From the NCBI RefSeq assembly GCF_023101765.2, contig NC_064236.1, positions 3,410,001 to 3,474,000 on the forward strand: 64,000 nt of DNA, written 5' to 3'. The stretch comes from Spodoptera frugiperda (taxonomy: Eukaryota; Arthropoda; Insecta; Lepidoptera; Noctuidae). Below the pieces are notes generated by a model. The model had not been told where the DNA came from, did not search any database, and worked only from the letters and a program-made list of their open reading frames with translations. Position numbers and translations under genes: made by a program. Of this stretch, positions 11,119 to 23,325 are shown one piece after another (within the stretch, counting starts at the first letter, position 1; every line of letters starts with the position of its first letter).

Positions 11119-12168
11119 CGCAAATATCCCACATTCAAAAAAATGTATGTTGATGTGGGTGTCGCTCGTGACCTGCCTAAAATGTGAATCATGTGATTTG
11201 GCACCAACGTTGGATCCAACAGTACGTCACGGTTGTCCGTTTATTTCTGACACGTATTGTAGCTTGGCAACAATAAACATTGCTTGTTTTTTCTCTTCGC
11301 GGTTGCGGCAGGCCTATGGTTGGCACCGTGACCGGCTCGCTCCACTCTGGGCCTGACGACTCCACACAGTCAGTGCCATTTCTCGAAACTCCAGTCTTCC
11401 ATTACATGCATCGAATTAATCTACAGTACGCGTTCTTAGTGCGAGGCTTCATTTTGATAGTTTCCACGAATTTGTGCAATTTGCAGACGCTTTTGGGATG
11501 TTTACATTTCAAATGAAACCTTTACTTGCGATTACTTAGTTTGGAGAGGAGACGTATCGTGCATATTACAAGTTACGATAGGTCATGTTTATGTGATGCG
11601 TAGCTACAGTAATATGCATAGTTGCAGCGTTATCACTGGAATATATCTTAATTAGACAGACCTTAATTTGACATTGCCATAATTACAATATTGTGTAGTA
11701 TTGACTTAAAGCCGATATTATGTTTGCGCTGCTTTGGCTGACTGGACTGAAACTGTTTAATGAACTCGCCAGATAGATCAATATGCCTTGTACCTGGGCT
11801 CTGTTGGTTGGTCGCTAATACGCAGTAGTTCGTAATAGCTTATTGTTCACAGTACGCTATTACGAACACTACGCTAGCAATAACTACTAGCATAGTGTAG
11901 CGCGAACAAGAAATAAATTATGGTGCAAAGCTGTGAAGTATAATTTAATTAAACGCAGCATGCCCCGCAGTTATAGCAGCTTGTACTTAGTACGTAATAC
12001 TACGATATTACGCAATCTTTGTTTCGGAAGACAAGTTCACGGCCACTGCTCGCAATGCTCCTCCATCTTGTAAACTTCACTGTATTTGTTTGCACACTCC
12101 GAAAGTATTTGATTGCTCTTAGATTTGCTTGTTAAAGCAAACAACCAAATTGCAATATTACAATAATA
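11119..12168. other. Non-coding stretch
   Basis: No supported exon. A small hairpin lies at about 11,830-11,870 (GTTCGTAATAG and CTATTACGAAC). Otherwise AT-rich. Confidence 0.4.
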
Positions 12169-12364
12169 CTAGTTACTTCCGCGCGGTTTCACCCGCTCTA
12201 CTTGGCTCCTATTGGTCATAGTGTGATGTTTTATAGCCTATAGCCTTCCTCGGTAAATGCACTACCCAACACGAAAAGAATAATTCAAATCGGACCAGTA
12301 GTTCCGGAGATTAGCGTGTTCAAACAAACAAACAAACTCTTCAGCTTTATAATATTAGTATAGA
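12169..12364 (-). mobile_element. Short non-autonomous Helitron
   Basis: Reverse complement of the copy at 6,899-7,094: on the plus strand it starts CTAGTTACTTCCGCGCGG and ends CTTTATAATATTAGTATAGA, flanked by A and T. It is 196 bp. Confidence 0.75.
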
Positions 12365-14040
12365 TTAGTATAGATTACAGGAGATACAGGGAACATACTC
12401 GTATACAGTGCCGCCGTGCGTTGGAGGATTAACAACGCGAAGCTTTAGCGAAGAATACTATTCTCAACATGCTTCGTCAGCCGCAGCACGAGTTTGTCAG
12501 AGCTAAATATTAATTTAACACAAGCTGACTCCCTGGCACCGTATGATGGACCTAAAAAGACAACCAATAGGTATCTAGGTGTAGATAGGTTCCATTTTCA
12601 TGGACAAAATCAATAAGGAAACAGAGAACATTGCCTATATCAACGACAAGAGGCACCTTCAGTTCAAATGTCAAAGTACAAATTAATAATAGCATTTGTA
12701 GGTACCGAAATATCAAACATTACAAACCAAATGTCGAGTATTGAAAATTCTTAAATAAATATTGTACTAATTCTGTAGATCTTATCTACCTATTTATTAG
12801 AGGATACTTATCTATTTATTATACCTATCTATTTATTAGTGTTAAGTACATAATATGAGTTGCTCTGTTTAGTTATAGCAGCACTTAGGGCAACCTGGTA
12901 TGGATACGAGAATAGATTGAAAATCAGGGACTGCTTTTTCTGCATTTCTTTCGGGATTCTTCGGTCTGGTACCGACTCCAAATAAATAGTCGGTGTAGAA
13001 GGAATTTTATACAGAAGCTAACAATTTTAACTTTCAAATGCCTACAACGTAATACTTACAAAGTATATTTTGTTATGCATGTCATATGACAGCACTTACT
13101 ACATCAATTTTGTAACAGGGTAGCCTATGCAATTAGTACCGTATGTTAGTGCAGGAATCCATTAGACCGCAATTTAAACTAACCTGATAAAATCGAAGCG
13201 AGTGCAGTGACAACGCTGTGTACCGCTCGCCTTTGATGTAGCCTTTGAGGTACACTCACCGTACATGTCATTACAGGAGGCCAGGGTGAGTGACACGCCG
13301 CGTTTCGACCTGTTGACTGGACACAGACCACACAGGCCACAGGCACACACGTCCGTCACAAATAGTAGCTCTGTGCCACGCACACCGTTCACTTTGTTAG
13401 AAAAACCATGTCATGTGATCGGGTGACGATATTTTTTTAACCAACTTCAATAGTAACCAACCGTAATACATACATTCGACTTCTTAATTCTCAGTACAAC
13501 AGCACATTATTGTCTAAAATTGTGACAGTCTAAAGATATGGTTGGTCTATTTTAAACCACTTTCAATACGAGTAGGTCGACCTGACATTAACTATGTATG
13601 ATATACCTTTATCTAGGTATCGGAATTACACACACGTTTAATTCATGTATTACCACGAAACTTGGCAATTATATGTAGATTAACCATACAATGAGGTGCA
13701 ATCGACCTGATCTGTACGCTTAGTGTGGTTGGTTTGTTAGAGCCGGTCAATCAGAGTGACGAACGCGTTCTCGATTCGATTACTTCAACCGTAAAGCAAA
13801 CTCGTAGTAAGGATTCTGATGATGGGGTTGAAAGGTGGCTGATGGAACCTTGGACTGAGTGAATTAATGATTCGTAGGTAGGGTTTAGTGTCACGAAATG
13901 ACAGGCGTAATATTTAGTTTTTGTGGCGCGATTAAAATTAGTGATGAATTTAATTAAGTCAAACTTTATACAAGTGTGGGAGAGCCATGCTTCGACACGA
14001 ATGGGCCGGCTCGATCGGAGTGACACCACGGCCTCACCGA
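12365..14040. other. Non-coding stretch
   Basis: AT-rich. At 13,170-13,400 a minus-strand ORF of 72 codons contains a good donor-like site (ATGTACG|GTGAGT on the minus strand), but no domain or partner exon is recognisable. Nothing else supported. Confidence 0.4.
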
Positions 14041-14270
14041 AAACCGACGTGAAACAATGCTTGCGTTGTGTTTTGTTGTGTGAGTGAGGTTACCTGAGGT
14101 CCAATTCCCCCTTCCCAATCTTCCCAATCCCCGATTCCCCAACAACTCAACCTAACCCCCAAATGCCGGCAACGCACTTCTAACGCCTCTGGTGTTTCAA
14201 GCATCCTTGGGCGGCGGCGATTACTTACCATCAGGTGATACGTCTGGATGATAACCGGCGTGTTCCATTA
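14041..14270. repeat. Interspersed repeat (GCTTGCGTTGTG...TTACCATCAGGTGAT)
   Basis: AACAATGCTTGCGTTGTG, GTGAGTGAGGTTACC, CCCAATCCCCGATTCC, GCCGGCAACGCACTTCTAAC and CTTACCATCAGGTGATACG. Part of it recurs inverted at about 17,545-17,625. I recognise the pattern as a common lepidopteran interspersed repeat but cannot name the family. Confidence 0.6.
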
Positions 14271-14696
14271 GAAAAAAAATCTATATAGTCGTCTAAAATT
14301 TCCTTTTTGCTGCAGCCATTACCACCGAGGTGTAAAAGTAATTAGGGCAAGTGGCAGTCGAAGGGTCACGCGTAATGATGCGTGTACTCGATTCGTGCCG
14401 AGTTAGGACTTCGTTTCGTTACGTAGTGGGGAGCGTGGTTGATGAGCACAAAGTCTCTGGTTGGGTAACCATAGTAGGGATTCTTATGGGTTTTTGAAAG
14501 TTCATAGTAATAGTAAGTTCGGATGAGTCCTGGTGTCTCCTACCACCGACCTAACACTCCGCTAGTGAAGCGTCCTGCTATATTGTACGAAGCCCAGATG
14601 CAAAATGCTTTTTTCATATCATCATGCCTTTTATCCCCGGAGGGGTAGACGTGCACATAATGCCACTGTACAATGTACACCCACTTTTCAAAATGT

Positions 14697-14880
14697 ATGC
14701 TGTCAGTCCCATGTAATAGGTGGTGAGCCAGTGAGCCTATTGCCATATACCGGGCACATTTCCAGACTCCATGCTACTACTGAAAAAAATTGAAAATCCG
14801 AAAAAATCTCAGTAATATTTCAGTAATCCCGACAGGGAATAGAACCCTTTGCCCGGCAGTCGCAAACCAACGAGGCAGAC
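14697..14880 (-). mobile_element. SINE family C
   Basis: GTAATAGGTGGTGAGCC, CCTATTGCCATATACCGGGC and CATTTCCAGACTCC, then GGGAATAGAACCC and CGGCAGTCGCAAACC. It is the reverse complement of the copy at 33,828-34,125; the B-box region is degenerate. Confidence 0.7.
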
Positions 14881-17800
14881 AGTACAAAATGTTATCAAAT
14901 AATAAGTCTTTACAATAAAATAAGTGGTTTGTTGTTTGTGTGCATGTCTAGTCTACAGAGTGCTCTATAAAAATAATACCTATAAACCCTTGTACCGCTT
15001 GTTAGTACAAGTAGCATTGGCTGTATAAGCGCTGTTCAACTGAAAGATCCCGAGAAAAATAACATAATATTTTTATTTTCCAATGGCACTTGGAAAAATA
15101 CAAATTGCAATACTTTCTATTAGAAATAATATATTTTATATAAGAGTCCTCAATGGACTTAAGTACTTTGTGCATTGGTTTCTAGTGATTGCATTGCATT
15201 TATTTTTCTTTAAGATTCTGAGAAGTCAATTGAGTGAAGTATTTTACTAAAGTCAAAAGGAAAATCTCTAATATATTTTTATTTTCAACGATTTTAATGA
15301 GCTCTATACCAATCATGCCCTTTCGTTTGAAAACCATAATGGAGGTAATTATGGTAAATGTTGATTATATTGTTTGGTTATCAAGATTAAAAGTGTGTAA
15401 CAAATATCGGATCGATCTATCGTCAGGAAGTGAGTAGAACTACAATGGACGAAAACAAAAAAACGAGGTAATGTAAATAAAACCGTTTAATAAAGCGGTG
15501 CAGTGTTTCGAATGGTAGGAACAGGATATTGCGTGTGGATAATGTTTAAAGTTTAAAGAAGAAATTGCAAAATGCGTTTCATGCGTAGCGAGACGTAGCG
15601 CGGCGTAGTATGAGTTGTAGCGGACAGCGTAGCAGAAACCGTAGCACTTAATTATTAGATATTATAATAAAATTAATGAGTAATAAATTTTCATATATTT
15701 GCACAATACTAATGACGTAACGGTCTCTGCCATTCTCGAGCCGTGTGTTGACGGTAGGAAATAATACATTTCATCTGTAGTAATCTTTAATTCATAGAAG
15801 TACCTTTATAATTTTCCTCTAGGTTTCGTTTAGTTACATTAATACTACTGAAATGGGCGAAAGCCGGTGTTGCAAGCTGCATGCCGTATATTTACTATTT
15901 CAACGGAATTAAAACTCAACATTTTTCCAGTAGTATTAATGTAACACCCGGCTCTATTCTATGTACCGTACTTGTTTATTTAGTTGGTTATGTCCTTCAC
16001 GGAAAATAAATATTTATAGAGCATAGAAAATGCCATCTGTGTAACATATACCAAGGTTGTTTCCGTACTGCCAGTCCATACCCTGGTGTATCAGAGACAG
16101 TTCTGTAAAAGTGCACGATGGCGGTGTCGCGGCGTGGTTCTTGGGCTAGCTTATCAAATTATGAGACGTCAGATTTATGATAAGCGATAGCGTGTCGTCG
16201 AGGGGCGCCGCGCCTCTGCCGCCGGTATCATCGGCAAATAACTGTTGTTGTGTTCACGCGTTGTTCAACGCAATAACAACAAGATAACAAACAGGCTATC
16301 TACAAATTACAAAACATCAAAGTACCTAGTGTACGTATCGTATTTGTTTATGAATGCGCGGTTCATGTTAAAAAAAAATGAAACTAACTGTGATTGCTGG
16401 CGAGTTGTGACATCAGCGGCGTGTGTTAGGGAATGAAATGTTTTAACAACAGCAATTGGAGGACAGCCTTACATCAGTGCTAATGTAGGTGCTATTGGAA
16501 CATGAGTATAGAAGGAGAAACACGAAAGTACTTAAATGGAGTAGAGTGTCGATGAAAGGAGTTACTCATATCTGATATCATTCAAACAGCTTTTCTTCTT
16601 AACATACATAAAACATCTACATTAACATTAACATCTATCTTTACACAGTTTGTAACAAACTAGGGTAGCTAAGGTACATATTCTCACGGTATATGTATAA
16701 TTGCAGCCCACATGACATTCCGACCTTTTCAAATCGGGTTTTCACTCATAATTATCTATCAGGTAAATTCATATAATACGTTCAGGTACGTGGGTCGGGA
16801 CGCAATAAATGGTTAAATGGTGACAATTCAATGGCCTTTAATAGTAAATAGTTTATACAAGTACTTTACAAAATAAAATTAGAATATTAATAGAGTTCAA
16901 TATTATATATTTTCCATAGGTGCTTTAAATATAATATTAGTGTAGAGGCCAACTTGGGCAGGACGGCTAAGGCAAGTTTACAAATAAGCTATAGTGACTA
17001 AAATAGCCCAGACAAATAATAGCTGAATGCTGGAATGGCAGCATAATTTCAATCGCTACATCCCTCTAGATCAGCTAGAGGAGTGTTTGTTGTGGCAGCC
17101 CGCACGGTGTACATGCCGGCGCTCTGCCGAGTGAGCCATGTTTGGCAGCGGTTCAATGATTGATCACTAATGTCAACTTACTGTAAGCGTCTATTTTATT
17201 TACGCAACGTGAGCTGCTCAGCAGTGTCGGTGCTTGCAAACCCCGGCAGAATACGCGACGTCACGACAGGACTTGTCGTCATACTGAAATTAGACAAAGT
17301 CGTGGAATACGTTAGCTGAATTGCTTTTACCGTTCTGTTTACAGGAACCGTACTGTGACCGTGGTCTGTACAGTCCTTCACTCTAGTACGCAATTAACGC
17401 AATGTTACGCATTAAATGATTACTTTATAAGACAAGTGATTATTTATGTGATTCGGTAGCAATGTGGCAAATGAGAAGACGGATCAGACGATCACACAGA
17501 CTCCCGCAACGCCAGCGAAATCACAAAGGTACACATGTGACTTCCTTGAGAGTGAGGGATTTGGGGATTGGGGATCTGTTTACCTCCCTCACACGGCGAA
17601 ACACAACGCAAGCGTTGTTTCAGTCCAATTTTCTGCGGCCGTGGTACCCAAGGTCAAGCCGGTACATTTGCCGAAGCGTAGATCTCAGACTCTAAGTTCA
17701 AGTTTAGCTTCATATATACCACTTACATTCCTGGTACATTTTGTTGTCTGGGTGGCGCAACGGGTGCGTGGCGTGTGCGCTGCGGTAGGTTGCACGGGAA

Positions 17801-18382
17801 GCATCATGTTATAATGTGCGTTCAGCGGGGCGAGTTACGACCAGGTGTCTGTTGGCACAATGTGCTATCAGATATGCGACACCGAGGCGACGTGCCCGCG
17901 ACATTGCCGCGCTTACCAAGGGCTCACTCTCCTTGACTATACACTATACATAAACATGCTGCACGTCCGCACAAGGGACAAACAGACAGAACAATTCTTA
18001 GAGTTGCTTGGCTATGTTATTTCTTTCGCATTTCGGCCACGAGTGAAGTTTGGTGTAGTAAACGAGTAGTGTTACATATGTAAACAAAGTACAATGACGT
18101 ATATGGTAATTATAATCGAATAATATCTTATTTATTCAAATTTTATTCAACAACGCGACCTTTCAACTTTACTTGAGAGCTGGAACTCAACTTTGCACTC
18201 GAGTGCGTCCTCAAACTACGACCAGTCATCGTAGTCGATCTTTGAATTTTTGATAACCTAAACTGTGATCTATAATGTGCCTGCCAAGCATGGTGATTAG
18301 GATAAATTCTTTAAGTGGAGTTTCTTTTATTGCTTCATTCAGCAGTCGACCCATTATTTTGGCCGTAACTAAGGTTATAATT
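14881..18382. other. Non-coding stretch
   Basis: AT-rich with no supported exon. There is a GC-rich patch at 16.1-16.25 kb, and ATGACGTAAC at 15,712-15,721 fits RTKACGTAAY. The 116-codon ORF at 17,464-17,814 overlaps an inverted fragment of the repeat at 14,041 and is not treated as a gene. Confidence 0.4.
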
Positions 18383-18687
18383 ATCATCATCACCAACAGC
18401 CTGTAAGTACCCACTACTGAGTAAACGACCTCTTCTTACACGGAGAAGATATGAGTAACCGCGCTTGCTCACGGCGGATTGGCGATTTCAAACTTACAAT
18501 AAGATATTATAAGCCCAGATTTCCTTACGATGTTTTCCTTCGCCGAATGTATGTCATTGGTGTATAAATAAACTAAGAAAGTACATATAGCTCGGGAAAA
18601 GTCGCAATAGGAACTTGCCAGGTTTCGAACCCGTGAACCGTAGGAAGTGGGCGTATTAAATCCCTGTTAACCACCACGACGGTAGTT
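18383..18687 (-). mobile_element. tRNA-derived SINE, family D
   Basis: CATCATCACCAACAGCCTGT, GTAAGTACCCACTACTGAG, GTTTTCCTTCGCCGAATG and GCCAGGTTTCGAACCCGTG, then TTAACCACCACGAC. On the minus strand this gives an RNA polymerase III B-box-like GGTTCGAAACC. It sits at the left edge of the 2.3-kb duplication and splits the start of copy 1. Confidence 0.6.
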
Positions 18688-18959
18688 TCACGACAAGTTT
18701 AAATATGCATTAACTCTTTTCTTATCTATTTTTAAGTTATAAGAAGTGGGGAAGTTATTGATTGTCCAACAATGTCATTATATGTAGAGCCACGTTCAAG
18801 GTCAGGGTGCAGTGTACCGTCCACATGCCGGGGTCCAGACACAGCCAGACTCCGGCCGCAGGTCAGTTACATTGTGTCAGGCCGGTTACTCACTCTGTTG
18901 TCAGACACCTCCTCGTGCTCGCTGTTACGTGGAATTATGTCACACAACATGTAATGTTG

Positions 18960-19293
18960 AAACTTGTAAACAAGCGGCACGGTGGCGACATCTGCAGAAT
19001 ACCGCGCCACTTGCGCTTGTGGCCTTCACTGGCGGCCGTCACGTGCTGTGACGTCGGCTGCTTTACCGACGCCGGCGGCGGCCGCCAATGGCGAGCCTCG
19101 CTGCAGCTACCGACCGAGAGCCGCGAACCAATCGCGGTAAAATACACTTTGGTCACAGTGTGCACATGTGACCGATCGCAACTTTTATCCTAAAATTACC
19201 TTTTTTTTGAAAACTTGAGAAAGTTTATTTATTTTGTTAATTAGTGGTTCAATTGTTGCGTAGAGACTGTGATCTAATTAATTTTAAGTGATT
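18960..19293 (+). promoter_or_regulatory. Pdp1: Putative promoter/5'UTR of Pdp1 first exon A (copy 1)
   Basis: GC-rich island directly upstream of the MNRN first exon. It contains an E-box CACGTG at 19,040-19,045, a CRE-like TGACGTC at 19,049-19,055, and CCAAT at 19,085 and 19,128. Insect Pdp1 is known to be activated by CLK/CYC through E-boxes. That this element drives this exon is inference from position. Confidence 0.5.
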
Positions 19294-19306
19294 ATGAACC
19301 GGAACG
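19294..19306 (+). CDS. Pdp1: Pdp1 alternative first coding exon A (MNRN-G), copy 1
   Basis: ATG AAC CGG AAC G followed by a consensus donor GTGAGT. An in-frame TAA lies two codons upstream, and an A is at -3 of the ATG, so the start is well defined. The exon ends with one base of a Gly codon. Joined to exon 2 (GC AAG TCG GTG...) it reads MNRNGKSVNSKDP, exactly in frame. The result is an isoform with a very short N-terminus ahead of the shared activation and PAR-bZIP regions. The first exon was chosen because of the promoter-like CpG-rich sequence, the strong donor and the phase match. No transcript evidence was available. An identical exon lies 2,310 bp downstream. Confidence 0.65.
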
Positions 19307-20186
19307 GTGAGTACATCGCAAGGTGGTTCTGCCTTATTTAGTTACTCGGTCGCTAGCGCCATCCGTGGATTTTTTGCTTACTACACAGAACACACTTTAT
19401 GTAGCGAGAGATCGCTTTCATTAGTTGAAACTTTGTGACAGAGATGGCGCTGTTAGTTGCGTTTCGGTGTATAAGCTTAAACTCATAAAATGTACTGTGA
19501 ATTTGTAATTAGTTTCGGTCAAACACGAAGAAAATATAGTTCACATTCTTATCTATACTGAGGACATATATAACTACATATACATATAAAATTAAAAATA
19601 TATGCATATATAGCTCAATTATTATTAAGGAAAATTGGATTATACATAGTTCTTTTGCTTCTACTTTGTACTTGGTAACTTGAATTACCATGAGATGGCG
19701 CTTGAGACACTGTAATGTTGATATTTTGTATTTTCGGTAGGCGTTCTTGGCACCACAAAATATCACAAGTTCACTACTGAATTCAACCCGTTGTTACAAT
19801 AATTATGGTTATTTATACTTAGGTACTTCTAAAATATTCAATTGTAACACATAACATAATTAACATGTTACGGTAGACATTCATGTACATTGAGAAACAA
19901 GTACGAGTAATACATAAAAATATGTTTAATGTTAAACGAATTTAATTAACTCTACTCTACCAATCAGGCTCTTTCGTTTGATATCCATAAAGGGAGTAAT
20001 TTTGGATAAAATTAGATTATATTGTATGATATTTAAGATTAAGAGTGTGTACCAAATATCATTGCGAAATTTAGTGAGTTTACAAAGTTAATTTGTGTTC
20101 GTGTACACACAATTTGATTGTGATTAGGTAATTACTCGTACTCAATCACAGCAAAACGACTGAAGGGATCGGGTTGAAATTTGGAA

Positions 20187-20345
20187 CAAAGGTAGTTTGT
20201 GGTCTAAAATAAAACGGGTTAATTTTTGTCCCATGTGCTTGCAGGCGAATTCGCTGGCAGAAGATAGTTTGTACAATCCTTAATGAGTATACAGTGTCGA
20301 GCACGAGATATAATACAATATGTTACATAGACTCTATTACAAGCC
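20187..20345 (+). repeat. Degenerate copy of the 20,890-21,136 exon-like segment
   Basis: GAAATTTGGAACAAAGGTAG to TTACATAGACTCTATTAC matches 20,890-21,058 but with several small deletions that break the reading frame. The identical degenerate version occurs in duplication copy 2 at about 22,490-22,650. Confidence 0.6.
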
Positions 20346-20547
20346 TTTAATTGTAAATCACATAATATGGAGATAATAACTTGCTAGCTAGCTATTTTGA
20401 TATTGACCCGGAATCCTGCACCCACGTCGCTGTTTTTACTTTCATTCATGATTGTTTAATCAATACTTTTACATAGGGTAGTAGATGTTGCGCTCCTGTT
20501 GTGAGCCCTTGCCTTTACAATCAGTACTTGCCTTTACCTTTACTTTG

Positions 20548-20655
20548 ACTGCACAGTTGGTGCGGTGGCTGGGCAACCGGCTGCCGTGCAACATGTAGCA
20601 ACTCTGTGTGATCCAATGGGTATGTTTGTAAACGTGCATGTTTGTCGTACTCACC
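20548..20655 (+). mobile_element. SINE family A, internally deleted (duplication copy 1)
   Basis: GACTGCACAGTTGGTGCGGT, GGCTGGGCAACCGGCTGCC, then an abrupt jump to GCAACTCTGTGTGATCCA. Compared with copy 2 (22,856-23,058) it lacks the B-box segment and the tail. Confidence 0.65.
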
Positions 20656-20889
20656 TGGGACATGACAATCTTATTGAATTAAAGGAACAGCAAATTGCAA
20701 TAGTGCAATCTCTTTTGAACATTTCGGTTAAAATGTATAGCATCATAGAAAACCGGCGTCAGAGCTGGCGTTGTTTTTCGCCATGTCCCAAGGTTCAACC
20801 TTCCTCTCCCCTAAATCACCTGTAATCCTTTTGGAAATGCGCGTGTCCTTGACGCTTTACGGGGTTACAATAATCCTTCCTGGCCGTTT

Positions 20890-21136
20890 TGAAATTTGGA
20901 ACAAAGGTAGTTTGTGGTCTAAAATAAAACGGGTTAATTTTTGTCCCATGTGCTTGCAGGCGAATTCGCTGGCAGAAGATAGTTTGTACAAGTATCGACT
21001 TAATGAGTATACAGTGTCGAGCATTGAGATTAATAACCAATATGTTACATATGACTCTATAGCTCGGGAAAAGTACAAGCAGTGGGCTTTAATTGTTTCA
21101 CGACAATGCATTAACTCTTTTCTTATCAGTTATTGA
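20890..21136 (+). other. Exon-like ORF segment between the tandem copies
   Basis: GTGCTTGCAG resembles an acceptor, and the following frame is open to TGA at 21,134-21,136. It includes the stretches NSLAEDSLYKYRL, NQYVTYDSIAREKYKQW and IVSRQCINSFLISY. The segment is present in broken form at 20,187 and 22,490 and as a tail fragment at 18,588, so it is part of the repeated unit. I do not recognise the protein and see no neighbouring exon of a second gene. It may be a captured or decayed gene fragment. Confidence 0.3.
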
Positions 21137-21295
21137 TTAACAATGTCATTATATGGAGAGTGTACCGTCCACATGCCGGGGTCCAGACACAGCCAGACTC
21201 CGGCCGCAGGTCAACTTACTAGTTGTACCTCCTCGTGCTCGCTGTTACGTGGAATTATGTCACACAACATGTAATGTCTTGTAAACAAGCGGACG

Positions 21296-21603
21296 GTGGC
21301 GACATCTGCAGAATACCGCGCCACTTCGCTTGTGGCCTTCACTGGCGGCCGTCACGTGCGACGTCGGCTGCTTTACCGACGCCGGCGGCGGCCGCCAATG
21401 GCGAGCCTCGCTGCAGCTACCGACCGAGAGCCGCGAACCAATCGCGGTAAAATACACTTTGGTCACAGTGTGCACATGTGACCGATCGCAACTTTTATCC
21501 TAAAATTACCTTTTTTTTGAAAACTTGAGAAAGTTTATTTATTTTGTTAATTAGTGGTTCAATTGTTGCGTAGAGACTGTGATCTAATTAATTTTAAGTG
21601 ATT
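21296..21603 (+). promoter_or_regulatory. Pdp1: Putative promoter of Pdp1 first exon A (copy 2)
   Basis: Same island as 18,960-19,293. The E-box CACGTG is kept at 21,353-21,358, and CCAAT motifs at 21,395 and 21,438. The CRE-like TGACGTC of copy 1 is reduced to CGACGTC by a small deletion. Confidence 0.45.
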
Positions 21604-21616
21604 ATGAACCGGAACG
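21604..21616 (+). CDS. Pdp1: Pdp1 alternative first coding exon A, copy 2
   Basis: Identical to 19,294-19,306: ATG AAC CGG AAC G with donor GTGAGT and the same in-frame upstream TAA. It is splice-compatible with exon 2 in phase 1, so either copy would give the same protein. If the tandem duplication is real, Pdp1 has two equivalent promoters here. If it is an assembly error, there is only one. Confidence 0.55.
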
Positions 21617-22855
21617 GTGAGTACATCGCAAGGTGGTTCTGCCTTATTTAGTTACTCGGTCGCTAGCGCCATCCGTGGATTTTTTGCTTACTACACAGAA
21701 CACACTTTACGTAGCGAGAGATCGCTTTCAATAGTTGAAACTTTGTGACAGAGATGGCGCTGTTAGTTGCGTTTCGGTGTATAAGCTTAAACTCATAAAA
21801 TGTACTGTGAATTTGTAATTAGTTTCGGTCAAACACGAAGAAAATATAGTTCACATTCTTATCTATACTGAGGACATATATAACTACATATACATATAAA
21901 ATTAAAAATATATGCATATATAGCTCAATTATTATTAAGGAAAATTGGATTATACATAGTTCTTTTGCTTCTACTTTGTACTTGGTAACTTGAATTACCA
22001 TGAGATGGCGCTTGAGACACTGTAATGTTGATATTTTGTATTTTCGGTAGGCGTTCTTGGCACCACAAAATATCACAAGTTCACTACTGAATTCAACCCG
22101 TTGTTACAATAATTATGGTTATTTATACTTAGGTACTTCTAAAATATTCAATTGTAACACATAACATAATTAACATGTTACGGTAGACATTCATGTACAT
22201 TGAGAAACAAGTACGAGTAATACATAAAAATATGTTTAATGTTAAACGAATTTAATTAACTCTACTCTTCTACCAGTATCTTTCGTTTGATATCCATAAA
22301 GGGAGTAATTTTGGATAAAATTAGATTATATTGTATGATATTTAAGATTAAGAGTGTGTACCAAATATCATTGCGAAATTTAGTGAGTTTACAAAGTTAA
22401 TTTGTGTTCGTGTACACACAATTTGATTGTGATTAGGTAATTACTCGTACTCAATCACAGCAAAACGACTGAAGGGATCGGGTTGAAATTTGGAACAAAG
22501 GTAGTTTGTGGTCTAAAATAAAACGGGTTAATTTTTGTCCCATGTGCTTGCAGGCGAATTCGCTGGCAGAAGATAGTTTGTACAATCCTTAATGAGTATA
22601 CAGTGTCGAGCACGAGATATAATACAATATGTTACATAGACTCTATTACAAGCCTTTAATTGTAAATCACATAATATGGAGATAATAACTTGCTAGCTAG
22701 CTATTTTGATATTGACCCGGAATCCTGCACCCACGTCGCTGTTTTTACTTTCATTCATGATTGTTTAATCAATACTTTTACATAGGGTAGTAGATGTTGC
22801 GCTCCTGTTGTGAGCCCTTGCCTTTACAATCAGTACTTGCCTTTACCTTTACTTT

Positions 22856-23058
22856 GACTGCACAGTTGGTGCGGTGGCTGGGCAACCGGCTGCCGTGCAA
22901 CATGTAGCGTGTTCGATTCCTGCTCGGAGCAACTCTTTGTGTGATCCACATTTTGTTGTTTCGGGTCTGGGTGGGATGTTTGTAAACGTGCATGTTTGTA
23001 AACGCACTCACAACACAGAGAAAATCCTAGAGTGAGGCAGTTAAAAAAAAAAAAAAAA
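22856..23058 (+). mobile_element. tRNA-derived SINE, family A (duplication copy 2)
   Basis: GACTGCACAGTTGGTGCGGT, CGTGTTCGATTCCTGCTCGG (B-box-like), GCAACTCTTTGTGTGATCCA, GTTTCGGGTCTGGGTGGGA, GAGAAAATCCTAGAGTGAGG and a poly-A tail of about 16. It is a fairly complete copy. Confidence 0.8.
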
Positions 23059-23325
23059 TTCGGCTTCGGTCACCTGGGACATGACTAGACCACCAGGACT
23101 TATTGAATTAAAGGAACGGCAAACTTGCAATAGTGCAATCTCTTTGAACATTTCGGTTAAAATGTATAGCATCATAGAAAACCGGCGTCAGTGCTTGCGT
23201 TATTTTTCGCCATGTCCCAAGGTTCAACCTTCCTCTCCCCTAAATCACCTGTAATCCTTTTGGAAATGCGCGTGTCCTTGACGCTTTACGGAAAGTTATG
23301 TTACAATAATCCTTCCTGGCCGTTT

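Larger units (their letters stand above)
18588..20889 (+). repeat. Tandem duplication, copy 1 (carries Pdp1 first exon)
   Basis: From TATAGCTCGGGAAAAGT to CCTTCCTGGCCG this matches 21,058-23,325. The stretch about 19,080-20,540 is almost identical in both. Small indels elsewhere (for example 18.7-19.0 and 20.6-20.7 kb) distinguish the copies. The unit contains a CpG-rich promoter-like region, the MNRN first exon with its donor, and an A-family SINE at its right end. There are no Ns between the copies. It may be a real tandem duplication or an unmerged haplotype. Confidence 0.85.
21058..23325 (+). repeat. Tandem duplication, copy 2 (carries Pdp1 first exon)
   Basis: Second copy of 18,588-20,889, offset about 2,310 bp through the core. 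It keeps a fuller SINE A but lacks about 60 bp and several short pieces in its left 250 bp, including part of the CRE-like motif next to the E-box. It ends at CCTTCCTGGCCGTTTT, after which the sequence is unique. Confidence 0.85.

Noticed and set aside
17464..17814. 116-codon plus-strand ORF
   Set aside because: It runs through an inverted fragment of the interspersed repeat at 14,041-14,270 and has no domain.
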